From NCBI GenBank assembly GCA_016776605.1, contig JADHTB010000032.1, forward strand, positions 1 to 37,779: a stretch of DNA of 37,779 nt, in the 5' to 3' direction. The DNA is from Alphaproteobacteria bacterium (GTDB lineage Bacteria; Pseudomonadota; Alphaproteobacteria; GCA-2731375). The notes beneath the pieces are model-generated. The model searched no databases. It was not told the DNA's origin and saw nothing but the letters and a program-made list of their open reading frames with translations. Positions 1 through 8,402 of the stretch are shown here, one piece after another (the stretch's first letter is position 1; each line of letters starts with the position of its first letter). The position numbers were made by a program, and so were the translations under genes.

Positions 1-366
1 GCCCCGGCCCTCGTTATAGATATCCTGGGTAACCTCCAGAATGGCCTTGGTGGCGTCCTCGGGCATGGCGGACCAGTCCAGCAGCACATCGCCGTTTTCG
101 GCAAACCGCATGTAGTCGCGCATATCGGCGAAGGCCAGGCGGGCGTATTCCAGCACCACCCGTTCGGCGGTCACGAACAGATGGTTGGAAATGCGTGCCT
201 GGCGCTGGGCCACGGCGTGGGCAACAGCGGGATTTCTCAAAAGACGCGAGCCGGTGGTTCTGGCCGTGCGTTGGCTGTAACCGGCCCGGATGGCGGCCTG
301 GGTCGCGTTCAGGTCGACCAGATATTCATCGGCGAAGCGCAGTTGTTTATTGCTCAGTTCGGTCAT
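1..366 (-). CDS. Phage-type terminase small subunit (3' end beyond window)
   Basis: The minus strand is open from an ATG at 366 to the left edge, 122 codons without a stop. The protein starts MTELSNKQLRFADEYL and continues LNATQAAIRAGYSQRTA, then GSRLLRNPAV. This is the characteristic N-terminal helix-turn-helix region of the Terminase_2 family. In phages the small subunit recognises packaging DNA and hands it to the large-subunit motor. An AAGGA ribosome site lies 11 bases before the start. No other phage gene is visible because the window ends here, so this may be the edge of a prophage, a gene-transfer-agent-like cluster or an isolated relic. The family call is fairly secure; the element type is unknown. 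Confidence 0.85.
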   Translation of the reverse strand, partial: MTELSNKQLRFADEYLVDLNATQAAIRAGYSQRTARTTGSRLLRNPAVAHAVAQRQARISNHLFVTAERVVLEYARLAFADMRDYMRFAENGDVLLDWSAMPEDATKAILEVTQDIYNEGRG

Positions 367-385
367 GGTGTCGGGATTCCTTGCT

Positions 386-486
386 AGAGCAATTCCGAAT
401 TGATGAGAATCGCGAAGCGATTCTAAGTAATTGGAAAAATTGCTCTAATTCTAAAGGTTCGAGAATTTTCAGAATGAAAATGCTCT
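386..486 (+). repeat. 101-bp hairpin repeat, full copy 1
   Basis: The first half folds into a long stem. Outer arms AGAGCAATT (386-394) and AATTGCTCT (438-446) enclose an inner perfect stem GAATCGC (407-413) and GCGATTC (417-423) with a GAA loop. The second half carries ATTTTCA-GAA-TGAAAAT and ends in ATGCTCT. A second copy of exactly the same length lies at 31060-31160, and partial copies lie at 837-860 and 18472-18496. It sits 19 bp upstream of the terminase start. It resembles a short non-autonomous palindromic repeat. I do not recognise a named family. Confidence 0.8.
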
Positions 487-735
487 GGCACACATTCGGA
501 AATAGCGGCAACCGGTTTTTGCTCGGACTTTGCGTACAACCATTACGTTTGACAATCGTGCCATAAATTTGGCCATGCCGTGGCGCGAAAAAGAAAAATT
601 GACTTTGAATCGGCCCAGCGCCGGCACGGGAAATGACAAAGGCCCGGCGCGGTTGCCCGCCCGAAACTCAATGTTTCACTGGTATTGCTTCAAGAGCGAG
701 TGGCGCGGCCTGACCTGGAGATCGCGTCCAGGCAC

Positions 736-757
736 AAAAAAAGCGCCTATCAGGCGC
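736..757 (-). terminator. Intrinsic terminator, minus strand
   Basis: Read on the minus strand, a perfect stem GCGCCT-GAT-AGGCGC (757-743) is followed by seven T (742-736). It could end read-through from the operon that stops at 950. It also lies at a short fixed distance behind a near-consensus promoter at 809-837, so it may terminate a small RNA. Confidence 0.85.
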
Positions 758-802
758 CCGGTAGTTTCATTTTCTTCGCGTCGAAGCGGCTTCAATCTCA
801 GT
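736..802 (-). ncRNA. Putative small RNA of about 67 nt
   Basis: A near-consensus sigma-70 promoter (809-837, minus strand) predicts a transcript start near 802, and a strong intrinsic terminator ends at 736. The predicted RNA contains small stems such as CTTCG-ACG-CGAAG and then the terminator hairpin. It also contains a six-codon frame, MKLPGA, whose TGA falls in the terminator loop, so a leader peptide or attenuator for the terminase gene is an alternative. No known RNA family was recognised. Confidence 0.5.
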
Positions 803-808
803 GTCGGC

Positions 809-837
809 AATATACCCTATACAAATTTAAATTGCAA
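809..837 (-). promoter_or_regulatory. Sigma-70-like promoter, minus strand
   Basis: On the minus strand TTGCAA (837-832) is followed by a 17-base spacer and TATATT (814-809). This matches TTGACA at four of six positions and TATAAT at five of six, with ideal spacing. It points toward the terminator at 736-757 and, further on, the terminase gene. Confidence 0.55.
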
Positions 838-860
838 GTTGAATTGTTCAAAATTGCTCT
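837..860 (+). repeat. Possible remnant of the hairpin repeat (right arm only)
   Basis: AGTT-GAATTG-TTC-AAAATTGCTCT resembles the right arm of the 101-bp repeat (AGTTAATTG-AAAATTGCTCT in the copy at 31060-31160), with about four inserted bases. The rest of the element is absent. The AGAGCAATT end lies just upstream of the putative small RNA promoter. Confidence 0.35.
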
Positions 861-923
861 TCCAGCCATTCCCGGCCAAGTGCTTCAGGTAGATTGAGAC
901 TCCAATTATTTGGAAATCTCCCC

Positions 924-956
924 GGTATCAGAATGGTATCAGAATGATATCAAAAT
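924..956 (+). repeat. Three tandem 11-bp repeats at a gene end
   Basis: GGTATCAGAAT occurs twice in tandem, followed by the diverged unit GATATCAAAAT. The third unit contains the stop codon (950-952) of the minus-strand TIGR02302 gene, so the array begins inside its last codons and extends into the 3' untranslated region. Confidence 0.8.
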
Positions 957-3439
957 CGATCCAGCAGGCGTTCAATATAGTCCCGCTCCAGTCGGGCGCG
1001 GACCCGTTCGCCGGCACGGCGGCGCAGTTCATCAAGAATATGGCGGGCCCGCTGCAACTCCCCCTCGCTGGGTATCACGACCCGGCTGGTGTCCATGCCG
1101 CCGCCCTGGAAGGGACGGCCCGCCGGGTCTTCCTGACGCTGGCCGTATTGCCCCCCATTACCCTGTTCCGGCTTGCCCATCATCTGTTCCGCCAGTTCCC
1201 GGAAACCCTCGGCCAGACCGTCGATGGCACTACGTTGCGAGGATAGGGCCTCGCCGCCACGGCCGGAACGCAGGGCCCGCTGCGAATCGCGCATGGCCTG
1301 ATCTACCCCGCCCATGGCATTGGGAATTTTGCCCATGCCTTCGCCCAATTGGCGCATGAGCTGGCCCAATTGTTGCCGCAACGTCCCCTGGCGGCCGGCC
1401 AGATTGCCCATGGCGCGGCGCTTGTTCCCATCCATCTTGCCACCCTGACCACTTGGCCCCTTACCCTCATCCTTGGGATCACCTTTGCCGTCGCGTTTTT
1501 CCCAGGGCATGCGCCGCCGCCGTGGCGTTTGCTGATAGGTGCGGTCCATCAGACTTTGTTGATTTTGCAATAAATCGCCCAGTTGGCGCATGGCCTTTTC
1601 GCCGGGGCTGTCACCTTGCGGTTGGGCGGTCATGCGCCGGCCTTCCAGGTTTTCCAGTATTTCCTGTAAATTGCGCAGCATCTCGCGGGCGGCATCCTTG
1701 GCGCCCAGCCGGCTTAATTCGCGGATCCGGTCCATCATCTTCTGCAATTCGGCGGCATCGACGGCCCGGGCGTTCGGGTCGATGGGTTGCGGCCCCTGGG
1801 CCTGATTATTGCGCTGGGCCTGCGCCGCCAAGGCCTGCAAGTATTTATCCATGGCCTTTTGCAGATGGTCCATCAGGCGTTCGATCTCGGCCTGATCGGC
1901 ACCTTCCGCCAGGGCCGCCATCAAGGCGTCCTGGGCCGCCCGCAATTCCCGCTCGGCCAGGGACATGCCGCCATCTTCGATCCGCAGGGCGACCTGCCAC
2001 AACAATTCCAACACCGCCGCGGCCGGTGCGCCATGGCTGAGTTGCAGCCGCCGGGCCGCCGTCCATAAGGACAGATAGACGACCTGATCGTTGCCATAGG
2101 ATTCCGGACCCGTGGCAATGGCGAACAGGGCCAGGGCGACATGAAACTGCCGTTCCGGCTGCTGACTTAATATCCGCCGCTGCTCGATAATCGCCTGGGC
2201 CACCGGATGTTGGAATTGCCGTTCCGGCAAACGCAGGCTGATCGCCCCTGATCGTCCGATCTGGCCTTTGCCATCCTTGGCCAGATAGTGCATTTCAACC
2301 TTTAACCCGGCCCAGACGTGCGGGGTCAGGTCAAAGAACCCAGCTTCCCGCGCCTGCCGGGCGTCGGGCGGTGAAATGGGCAGTTCCAGACGCAGGACGG
2401 GGCCGGCGGCCTTGCCGGGCTTTGGCGCCTTAGGGCTTTCGGGGGCGGCCAGGCGTAGTTCGGCCCAGACCTCTGCCAGGCCATAGTCGTCCGTGGCCTG
2501 ATAGGACAGGCGCAGGGCCTGGCGTACGGTTTCCTTGGGGTCTTCATCGGCCTCGACCGTCGGCGCTTGATCGATGATGACCCTAAGGGGCCAGTCCGCC
2601 AGTGACCGTTCCGCCGAGGCCACGCCCAGGCGCTGTCCGGCCTCGATGCTCTGGCTCAATTCATAGTTCAGACTGTCGATTTTTAGAAATGGCGTCACCG
2701 CGTCATCGACCGACAGTCTGGGGACCGCGCCGCCGCCATAGACCCGGGCCATGAGGATGCTGCCCTGGGGGAGCTTTACCGCTTCGGCGCTGTTCGGATC
2801 CAGCTTCATGGGCGGCAAACCGGTATAATCGGGTGGACTGATCCAGGCCTCAAGCTCCGGCTCCATCGCCACGCCGGCACTAAAATCCGGGCTCAACGCC
2901 TGGCGCAGGCGTTGCGGCGCGTCACCCCCACCGACGAACAAGGCCACAGCCAACAGCAGGAATACCAAGGCGCGCAGGGCCCAGGGGTCGGCTTGGGGCA
3001 GACCCGGCCGGGGCAGGCCCAGGCGAAGGTCGCGCAACTGGCCCTGGACCCGCTGTTGATGGACCCGCCAAAGGGCCGCGGCCCTGTCATCATGGCTATT
3101 GGCTAATTTGTCCCGCAGGGTGCCCAGGGGGCGGTGCGTCAGACCGCTGTCACGTTCCAGACGCCGGGGGACGGCGCCGCTGCCCAGTCCCGGTTGGCGT
3201 CCCCGAACTTGCCATTGCCGGCCGCCAAGCCAGACCGCGCCGGTCAAAAGCAGGGCGAACAGAACCAATAGGACGACATGGTACCAGCCCGGCAACAGAG
3301 CCGGCAATTCCAGCAACGCCAGGGCCGTGAACAGCCCCAAGACGCACAGCACCGGCAACAGGGCCGGCCACAATCTCTCCCAAAACAGCACCAGCCGCGC
3401 CAGAGCGTGTAAAAGGGCGGTGCGGTTTGGGTTCCCCAT
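950..3439 (-). CDS. TIGR02302/DUF4175 family membrane protein
   Basis: The 829-residue protein has hydrophobic segments near residues 24-46, 52-72 and 153-171. A long soluble region follows, and the C-terminal third is rich in Gln, Met, Arg and Gly (for example RQGTLRQQLGQLMRQLGEGM). This architecture is typical of the alphaproteobacterial family TIGR02302, a large envelope protein of unknown biochemical role. It is the last gene of the argH-lptM-lysA operon; its ATG lies three bases after the lysA stop, so translation is probably coupled. The length fits the family. The neighbourhood with lysA, which makes diaminopimelate-derived lysine, is conserved in related bacteria as far as I recall, but does not define a function. 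A terminator follows at 736-757. Confidence 0.85.
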   Translation of the reverse strand: MGNPNRTALLHALARLVLFWERLWPALLPVLCVLGLFTALALLELPALLPGWYHVVLLVLFALLLTGAVWLGGRQWQVRGRQPGLGSGAVPRRLERDSGLTHRPLGTLRDKLANSHDDRAAALWRVHQQRVQGQLRDLRLGLPRPGLPQADPWALRALVFLLLAVALFVGGGDAPQRLRQALSPDFSAGVAMEPELEAWISPPDYTGLPPMKLDPNSAEAVKLPQGSILMARVYGGGAVPRLSVDDAVTPFLKIDSLNYELSQSIEAGQRLGVASAERSLADWPLRVIIDQAPTVEADEDPKETVRQALRLSYQATDDYGLAEVWAELRLAAPESPKAPKPGKAAGPVLRLELPISPPDARQAREAGFFDLTPHVWAGLKVEMHYLAKDGKGQIGRSGAISLRLPERQFQHPVAQAIIEQRRILSQQPERQFHVALALFAIATGPESYGNDQVVYLSLWTAARRLQLSHGAPAAAVLELLWQVALRIEDGGMSLAERELRAAQDALMAALAEGADQAEIERLMDHLQKAMDKYLQALAAQAQRNNQAQGPQPIDPNARAVDAAELQKMMDRIRELSRLGAKDAAREMLRNLQEILENLEGRRMTAQPQGDSPGEKAMRQLGDLLQNQQSLMDRTYQQTPRRRRMPWEKRDGKGDPKDEGKGPSGQGGKMDGNKRRAMGNLAGRQGTLRQQLGQLMRQLGEGMGKIPNAMGGVDQAMRDSQRALRSGRGGEALSSQRSAIDGLAEGFRELAEQMMGKPEQGNGGQYGQRQEDPAGRPFQGGGMDTSRVVIPSEGELQRARHILDELRRRAGERVRARLERDYIERLLDRF

Positions 3440-3442
3440 GGC

Positions 3443-4714
3443 CTAATCCAGTGTCGGTGACAGCCAGGGCGCCGGCCGGTCCAAGGCCAGCAGGTCGTCG
3501 ATACTTTGGCGCGGCCGGATCACCGCGAACTGATCACCGCGCACCAGCACCTCGGGTATCAGGGCGCGGCTGTTGTAGGTCGATGCCATAACCGCACCAT
3601 AGGCTCCCGCGCCGCGCACGGCGATCAAATCATCGGGAGCGAGGGGCGGCAGGGGCCGGGCCTTGGCCAGGGTATCGCCGCTCTCGCAGATCGGCCCCAC
3701 CACATCCGCCTCGCTGATCGGCACCCCGGGGCCGGCTTCGGCCACAGGCACAATGTCGTGCCAGCTGTCGTACATGGCGGGCCGGATCAAATCGTTCATC
3801 GCCGCATCGATAATGATAAAACGCCGGCCTTCGTGTTTTTCATAGATCACCCGGGCCACAAGAATGCCGGCATTGCCCACCAGAACCCGGCCCGGCTCCA
3901 GCACCAGGTCCAACTGCCGGTTGGCGGTCAGGCGCTTCACCATGCGGCCATATTCGGCTGGCGATGGCGGTGTTTCGCCGGCATAGGGGATGCCCAGGCC
4001 GCCGCCCAGGTTACAGCGGCGGATATCATGACCCGCCAGGCGCAATTCATCGACCAACTTCAGGGCCCGATCAAAGGCCTCCTCGAACGGCGCCAGATCG
4101 GTGATCTGCGAACCAATGTGGATGGCGACACCCAACAGATCCAAACCGGGCAGAGTGGCGCCCAAATCAAATATTTCCATGGCGCGGCCGATGGGGATGC
4201 CGAATTTATTCTGCTTGCGGCCAGTGGTGATTTTTTCATGGGTACCGGCATCCACATCCGGATTGACCCGGATGGACACCGGCGCCACCTTGCCCATATC
4301 CGTCGCCACGGCGCTTAACAGCCGCAATTCCGGCTCGCTCTCCACATTGAATTGGTAGATGTCGGCGGCCAGCGCCTGCATCAATTCATCCCTGGTCTTG
4401 CCGGGCCCGGCAAAGACAATGCTGTCGGGCGAGGCGCCGGCAGCCAGAGCGCGCCGTAATTCACCGCCCGAAATGACGTCGGCCCCTGCCCCCAGTTCAA
4501 CCATGGTGCGGATGACGGACTGGTTTGAATTGGCCTTTACCGCATAGCAGATCCGCGCCTCCGTGCCCTCCAACGAGTCGGCGAGGACCTGGTAATGCCG
4601 GGTCATGGTGGCCGTAGAATAGCAATAGAATGGCGTGCCGACGGCCGCGGCAATGACCGGGATGGCGACGTCCTCGGCATGCAGGATACCGTTTCGGTAT
4701 TGGAAATGGTCCAT
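3443..4714 (-). CDS. lysA: Diaminopimelate decarboxylase
   Basis: Cytoplasmic PLP enzyme of the fold-III alanine-racemase/ornithine-decarboxylase group. It removes CO2 from meso-diaminopimelate to give L-lysine, the last step of lysine synthesis. The 423 residues match the family length. Visible landmarks are the PLP lysine in CYAVKANSN (Lys-60), the phosphate-binding GGGLG at 237-241, EPGR at 273-276, the active-site cysteine in CESGD (343-347), and the C-terminal AYGAVMASTYNSR. The gene starts six bases after the lptM stop and its own stop is three bases before the TIGR02302 gene, placing it in one transcript with argH. No lysine riboswitch is visible. Confidence 0.96.
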   Translation of the reverse strand: MDHFQYRNGILHAEDVAIPVIAAAVGTPFYCYSTATMTRHYQVLADSLEGTEARICYAVKANSNQSVIRTMVELGAGADVISGGELRRALAAGASPDSIVFAGPGKTRDELMQALAADIYQFNVESEPELRLLSAVATDMGKVAPVSIRVNPDVDAGTHEKITTGRKQNKFGIPIGRAMEIFDLGATLPGLDLLGVAIHIGSQITDLAPFEEAFDRALKLVDELRLAGHDIRRCNLGGGLGIPYAGETPPSPAEYGRMVKRLTANRQLDLVLEPGRVLVGNAGILVARVIYEKHEGRRFIIIDAAMNDLIRPAMYDSWHDIVPVAEAGPGVPISEADVVGPICESGDTLAKARPLPPLAPDDLIAVRGAGAYGAVMASTYNSRALIPEVLVRGDQFAVIRPRQSIDDLLALDRPAPWLSPTLD

Positions 4715-4720
4715 CAGCGT

Positions 4721-4873
4721 CTATTGCCCTTTTATGTATGTCTTGGTCTTGGGCTTGGGCTTCTTCCCGGCATCGTCGCCGGGCCGTGTCGGCGGCCCCT
4801 TTTTGCCACAGGCCGTGACGCCGGCAAGCAGGGCCGTGCTCAGCAACAGGCGCAGCATGCTCCGGCGTGGCAT
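4721..4873 (-). CDS. lptM: LptM/YifL-type small lipoprotein
   Basis: A 50-residue protein, easily missed because of its size. It has a short signal peptide ending in a lipobox GVTAC (lipidated Cys-22), directly followed by GKKGPP, the hallmark of this family. The tail is rich in Lys and Pro. In Escherichia coli LptM binds the LptD/LptE translocon and helps LptD oxidative maturation in the outer membrane; the same role is inferred here. Its ATG overlaps the argH stop by one base (TGATG), so translation is coupled. The argH-lptM-lysA order is a common proteobacterial arrangement. Confidence 0.9.
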   Translation of the reverse strand: MPRRSMLRLLLSTALLAGVTACGKKGPPTRPGDDAGKKPKPKTKTYIKGQ

Positions 4874-6312
4874 CACAATTCGCCCCTGGCCTTGGCGGCG
4901 GCGGCCCGCACCTGGGCCGGCGCGGTGCCGCCAAGACTGAGCCGCGAGGCCACGGAGTTGCGCACCCCCAATACCGCGAACACCGCCTTGGTGATGCCGC
5001 CCTCGACCGCCTGCATATCCGCCAGGGTCAAGCCGTCCAGATCGACGCCCTTGTCCTCCGCCAACTTCACCAGGCTGCCCGTGACGTGGTGGGCCCGGCG
5101 AAACGGCAAGCCCAGCTCCCGGACCAGCCAGTCGGCCAGGTCGGTAGCGGTGGCGAAACCCTGGCCGGCCGCGGCCTCCATCACCTCTTTTTTGACCACC
5201 AGATCGCCCAGCATACCGGTCATGGCCGGGACCGTCAGGGCCAGGGTGTCGGCCACTTCAAAAACCGGTTCCTTGTCTTCCTGCATATCCTTGGAATAGG
5301 TCATGGGCAGGCCCTTCATCACCACCAGCAGGGCCGTCAGATCGCCGATTACCCGGCCAGCCTTGGCCCGCACCAATTCGGCCGCATCCGGGTTGCGTTT
5401 CTGCGGCATGATCGAAGACCCGGTGGTAAAACCATCGCCCAGGGAAATAAAATTGAACTGGGCCGAGGCCCAATTGACCAATTCCTCGGCCAACCGGGAA
5501 AGATGTACCGACAGGATCGCCGCCGCCGCCAGATATTCCATGGCGAAATCCCGCGCCGATACCGCGTCCATGGAATTGGCCATGGGCCTATCAAAACCCA
5601 GGGCGGACGCCGTCGCTACCCGGTCGATGGGAAACGAGGTGCCGGCCAGGGCGGCCGCGCCCAGGGGGCTTTCATTCAACCGCCGCCGGCAGTCGGCAAA
5701 CCGGCCCCGATCACGGCTTAACATTTCCACATAGGCCATCAGATGGTGGCCAAAGGTGACCGGCTGGGCCGCCTGCAAATGGGTAAAACCGGGCATCACC
5801 GTATCGGCATGCTGTTCCACCCGGTCCAACAGCGCCACTTGCAAGCGCCTCAAGGCCGGGTCCAGGGCATCGATCTCGTCCCGCAGCCAAAGGCGGAAAT
5901 CCGTGGCGACCTGATCGTTGCGCGAACGGGCGGTGTGCAGACGGCCCGCCGCCTCGCCGATCAGCTCGCTCAACCGCGCCTCCACATGCATATGGATGTC
6001 TTCCCTGACCGGATCAAATTCAAAGCGACCGGCGGCGATCTCCGCCTCGATCTGATCAAGCCCCTTCAAGATCGCGTGACCATCATCCGCCGTTAGGATG
6101 CCTTGGGCCACCAACATGCTACAATGGGCCCGGCTGCCAGCGATATCCTGACGGTAAAAGCGCCGATCAAAATAGATCGATGCGTTGATTTGCTGCATGA
6201 TGTCAGAGGCGCCGCCGGCAAAGCGTCCGCCCCACAGGGTGTTCGCCGCTGTCTGGTTGTCGTCCGCCGGCTTGTCGTCCGCCACCTTGTCGTCCGACTG
6301 TTCGTCGGTCAT
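4873..6312 (-). CDS. argH: Argininosuccinate lyase
   Basis: Cleaves argininosuccinate to arginine and fumarate, the last step of arginine synthesis, as a cytoplasmic homotetramer of the fumarase/aspartase superfamily. Motifs visible in order are LWGGRF near residue 27, HTARSRNDQ at 126-134, the catalytic-histidine region GFTHLQ (175-180), and the superfamily signature [11 protein letters not shown] (298-308). The 479 residues exceed the usual length of about 460 because of an acidic N-terminal extension (roughly residues 1-23, rich in Asp) before the conserved WGGRF start. First gene of the minus-strand operon with lptM, lysA and the TIGR02302 gene. Its start is only 28 bp from that of the divergent thioredoxin gene. 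Confidence 0.96.
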   Translation of the reverse strand: MTDEQSDDKVADDKPADDNQTAANTLWGGRFAGGASDIMQQINASIYFDRRFYRQDIAGSRAHCSMLVAQGILTADDGHAILKGLDQIEAEIAAGRFEFDPVREDIHMHVEARLSELIGEAAGRLHTARSRNDQVATDFRLWLRDEIDALDPALRRLQVALLDRVEQHADTVMPGFTHLQAAQPVTFGHHLMAYVEMLSRDRGRFADCRRRLNESPLGAAALAGTSFPIDRVATASALGFDRPMANSMDAVSARDFAMEYLAAAAILSVHLSRLAEELVNWASAQFNFISLGDGFTTGSSIMPQKRNPDAAELVRAKAGRVIGDLTALLVVMKGLPMTYSKDMQEDKEPVFEVADTLALTVPAMTGMLGDLVVKKEVMEAAAGQGFATATDLADWLVRELGLPFRRAHHVTGSLVKLAEDKGVDLDGLTLADMQAVEGGITKAVFAVLGVRNSVASRLSLGGTAPAQVRAAAAKARGEL

Positions 6313-6340
6313 TTAGAAACTCCCGCCTTTTGAGGAGGCC

Positions 6341-6943
6341 ATGGCCCAGTTGCCCCAGTTACGCCGCATCCCACAGATCCCGTCAGTGACCTCGATCCTT
6401 GCCACCATGAGCATTTTTTTGCTGCTGGCAATGATCCAAATAGCCCATGCCGGCAGCTTGTCCCAGCGGGCTGTCGGCACAATGGCAAACTTTACCCCGT
6501 CGCCCAAACCACTGCCAGTGCCGGTTATAACTTTCCGCGACGGCAAAGGCCAAAAACGCGGTCTGGCTGAATTTTCCGGCAAGGTGGTCCTGGTCAATTT
6601 CTGGGCGACCTGGTGCGGGCCCTGCCGCCGGGAAATGCCCGACCTGGATAAGCTGCAAGCGCGGCTTGGCGGCCCGAAGTTCGCCGTCGTCGCCATTTCC
6701 TCCGACCGCAAGGGCCTGGAGGTGGTGCGGACGTTCTATCAAGAAAACAAGATCCAGCATTTGGACACATATATCGATAAAACCACCAAGGCACAGCGGG
6801 CCTTCGGCGCCTATGGCCTGCCCACATCGGTGCTGATCGATGCCAAGGGACGGGAGGTCGGCCGCCTGGTCGGGCCGGCGGAATGGGTCAGCGCCGAGGC
6901 CATCGCCTTGATCAACCAGGTCATCGCCGGCGGCGGCTCCTGA
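6341..6943 (+). CDS. TlpA-like membrane-anchored thioredoxin
   Basis: A 200-residue thiol-disulfide oxidoreductase. A hydrophobic stretch near residues 17-36 forms an uncleaved anchor or signal peptide and places the thioredoxin domain in the periplasm. The active site is FWATWCGPC (Cys-92, Cys-95), and the cis-proline loop is GLPTS (Pro-161). Such proteins reduce periplasmic disulfides, for example during cytochrome c or copper-site maturation; the target here is unknown. The ATG at 6341 is favoured by an immediately preceding GAGGAGG. An internal ATG at 6407 is possible but lacks a ribosome site. Divergent from argH with 28 bp between the starts. Confidence 0.88.
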   Translation: MAQLPQLRRIPQIPSVTSILATMSIFLLLAMIQIAHAGSLSQRAVGTMANFTPSPKPLPVPVITFRDGKGQKRGLAEFSGKVVLVNFWATWCGPCRREMPDLDKLQARLGGPKFAVVAISSDRKGLEVVRTFYQENKIQHLDTYIDKTTKAQRAFGAYGLPTSVLIDAKGREVGRLVGPAEWVSAEAIALINQVIAGGGS

Positions 6944-7008
6944 CCCGGCTTTGCCAAATTCGCGGCTTGCGCTAAATTGGCGCTGTAATCCTGAAGGGAG
7001 TAGCGGTA

Positions 7009-7899
7009 ATGGCGATTGAGCAGGCGGACAAGGATTTTTTTGCCGAGCATGGCTTTATTCATGTAGGCCCCGTACTCACGGCGGAAAAGCTGCGCGCGGC
7101 CCAGGCCGAGACCGACGCTATTGTGCAAGCCGCCCGCGGTGTTGAAGAAAACAACGAAATCTATGACCTGGAGGCCAGCCACACACCGCAGGCGCCCCGG
7201 GTCCGGCGTATCAAGACGCCACATCTGTTCTTTCCCGTGTTCGAAGACCTGGTCCGCGATCCGGACATAACCGATCCCGTGGCCGCCCTGATCGGCGAAG
7301 ATATCCGCCTCTACGGCGGCAAGATAAACATCAAGGCGGCCGGCTATGGCGCACCGGTTGAATGGCATCAGGACTGGGCCTTTTACCCGCACACCAATGA
7401 TGACGTGCTGACCGTTGGCATTCTGTTGGACGACATGGACGCCGATAACGGTTCCCTTGGCATCATGCCCGGCTCCCACAAGGGCCCGGTCTTTGATCAT
7501 CACAGCGGCGGGGCTTTTTGCGGCGCCCTGGATCTGGATGCCAACGCGCTGGATTTTGAACAGGCCGCGCTGATGGGCGGTAAGGCGGGGGATATGTTGA
7601 TCTTTCATTCCCGGGCGGTACACGGCTCGCCCGCCAACCGTTCAAACCGCCAACGGCGGCTATTGATCTGGGAGATGACCGCCGCCGATGCCTGGCCCCT
7701 GGCCGGGTTAAGGGACGGCTATGATGAATTTCAACGCTGGGTGATCCGGGGCCAGGGAGGCCTGGTGCCGCGCCTGGAAGATGTGCCGGTGCGCATGCCC
7801 TATCCGACTGCGGTCCATGGGGGTTCAATTTATGAGAACCAACGCGCCATGGCGCGGCAATATTTTGAACATTTAGGGTCAGCGGCCGGTGCCGATTGA
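7009..7899 (+). CDS. Phytanoyl-CoA dioxygenase (PhyH) family protein
   Basis: A 296-residue non-haem Fe(II)/2-oxoglutarate dioxygenase of the PhyH superfamily. The iron-binding facial triad is visible as VEWHQD (His-120, Asp-122) and the distal VHGSPANRS (His-205), followed by an Arg cluster at 211-217 that would hold 2-oxoglutarate. GIMPGSHKGP (152-161) is typical of the family. The substrate cannot be read from sequence; relatives hydroxylate fatty acyl-CoA, compatible solutes or natural products. A clear AAGGGAG ribosome site precedes the ATG. It stands between the thioredoxin gene and the YHS gene on the same strand, without an obvious shared function. Confidence 0.85.
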   Translation: MAIEQADKDFFAEHGFIHVGPVLTAEKLRAAQAETDAIVQAARGVEENNEIYDLEASHTPQAPRVRRIKTPHLFFPVFEDLVRDPDITDPVAALIGEDIRLYGGKINIKAAGYGAPVEWHQDWAFYPHTNDDVLTVGILLDDMDADNGSLGIMPGSHKGPVFDHHSGGAFCGALDLDANALDFEQAALMGGKAGDMLIFHSRAVHGSPANRSNRQRRLLIWEMTAADAWPLAGLRDGYDEFQRWVIRGQGGLVPRLEDVPVRMPYPTAVHGGSIYENQRAMARQYFEHLGSAAGAD

Positions 7900-7941
7900 A
7901 CTGCTACGATTGTTCCAGACAACGGAGAGGAGGGACGAATT

Positions 7942-8394
7942 ATGCTGGCGAAAAAATCCATATTGACCGCCCTGGCTTTGGCGATGGCCTTGTTCGTGAC
8001 CGCGCCTGCCGGGGCGGCCGAGGCGATCTACAGTAATTGGCAGGGCCGGGCCATCGGCGGCTATGACCCAGTGGCCTATTTCACCGATGCCAGGGCGATG
8101 GAAGGCAAAAGCGCCTTTACGGCCAAATGGATGGGCGCGAGTTGGCGCTTTACCTCCGCCGCCAACCGGGACTTGTTTATGGCCATGCCGGAAAAATACG
8201 CACCGAAATACGGCGGCTATTGCGCCTATGCGGTATCCCAGGGCTACACCGCCAAGATCGACCCCACGGCCTGGAGCATCGTCGAGGGGAAGCTGTATTT
8301 GAACTATTCCCACGATGTGCAAAAGACCTGGGTCGCCAAGCGGGACGCCTATATCGCCGCCGCGGACAAGAACTGGCCCGGCGTCCTGCAATAA
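7942..8394 (+). CDS. Secreted YHS-domain protein
   Basis: A 150-residue protein with a signal peptide (about residues 1-25, ending APAGAAEA). A YHS-like domain follows, with the usual GGYDPVAYF near residue 40, then GKSAFTAKWMGASWRF and CAYAVSQGYTAKIDP. Proteins of this type are small periplasmic proteins of uncertain role. YHS domains are often metal-associated, and one cysteine (CAYAV) is present here. A strong GGAGAGGAGGGA stretch precedes the ATG. It converges with the histidine kinase gene, leaving only eight bases between the stops. Confidence 0.83.
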   Translation: MLAKKSILTALALAMALFVTAPAGAAEAIYSNWQGRAIGGYDPVAYFTDARAMEGKSAFTAKWMGASWRFTSAANRDLFMAMPEKYAPKYGGYCAYAVSQGYTAKIDPTAWSIVEGKLYLNYSHDVQKTWVAKRDAYIAAADKNWPGVLQ

Positions 8395-8402
8395 ATCGCC
8401 GC

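Noticed and set aside
367..949. tRNA or attachment site beside the terminase gene
   Set aside because: No cloverleaf-compatible sequence is visible. The structured parts are the hairpin repeat and the terminator.
3506..4318. A 270-codon frame on the plus strand opposite lysA
   Set aside because: It is the antisense of a clearly conserved gene with high GC third positions, and the composition is unlike a folded protein. The same applies to other long antisense frames, for example 4867-5721 and 23506-24348.
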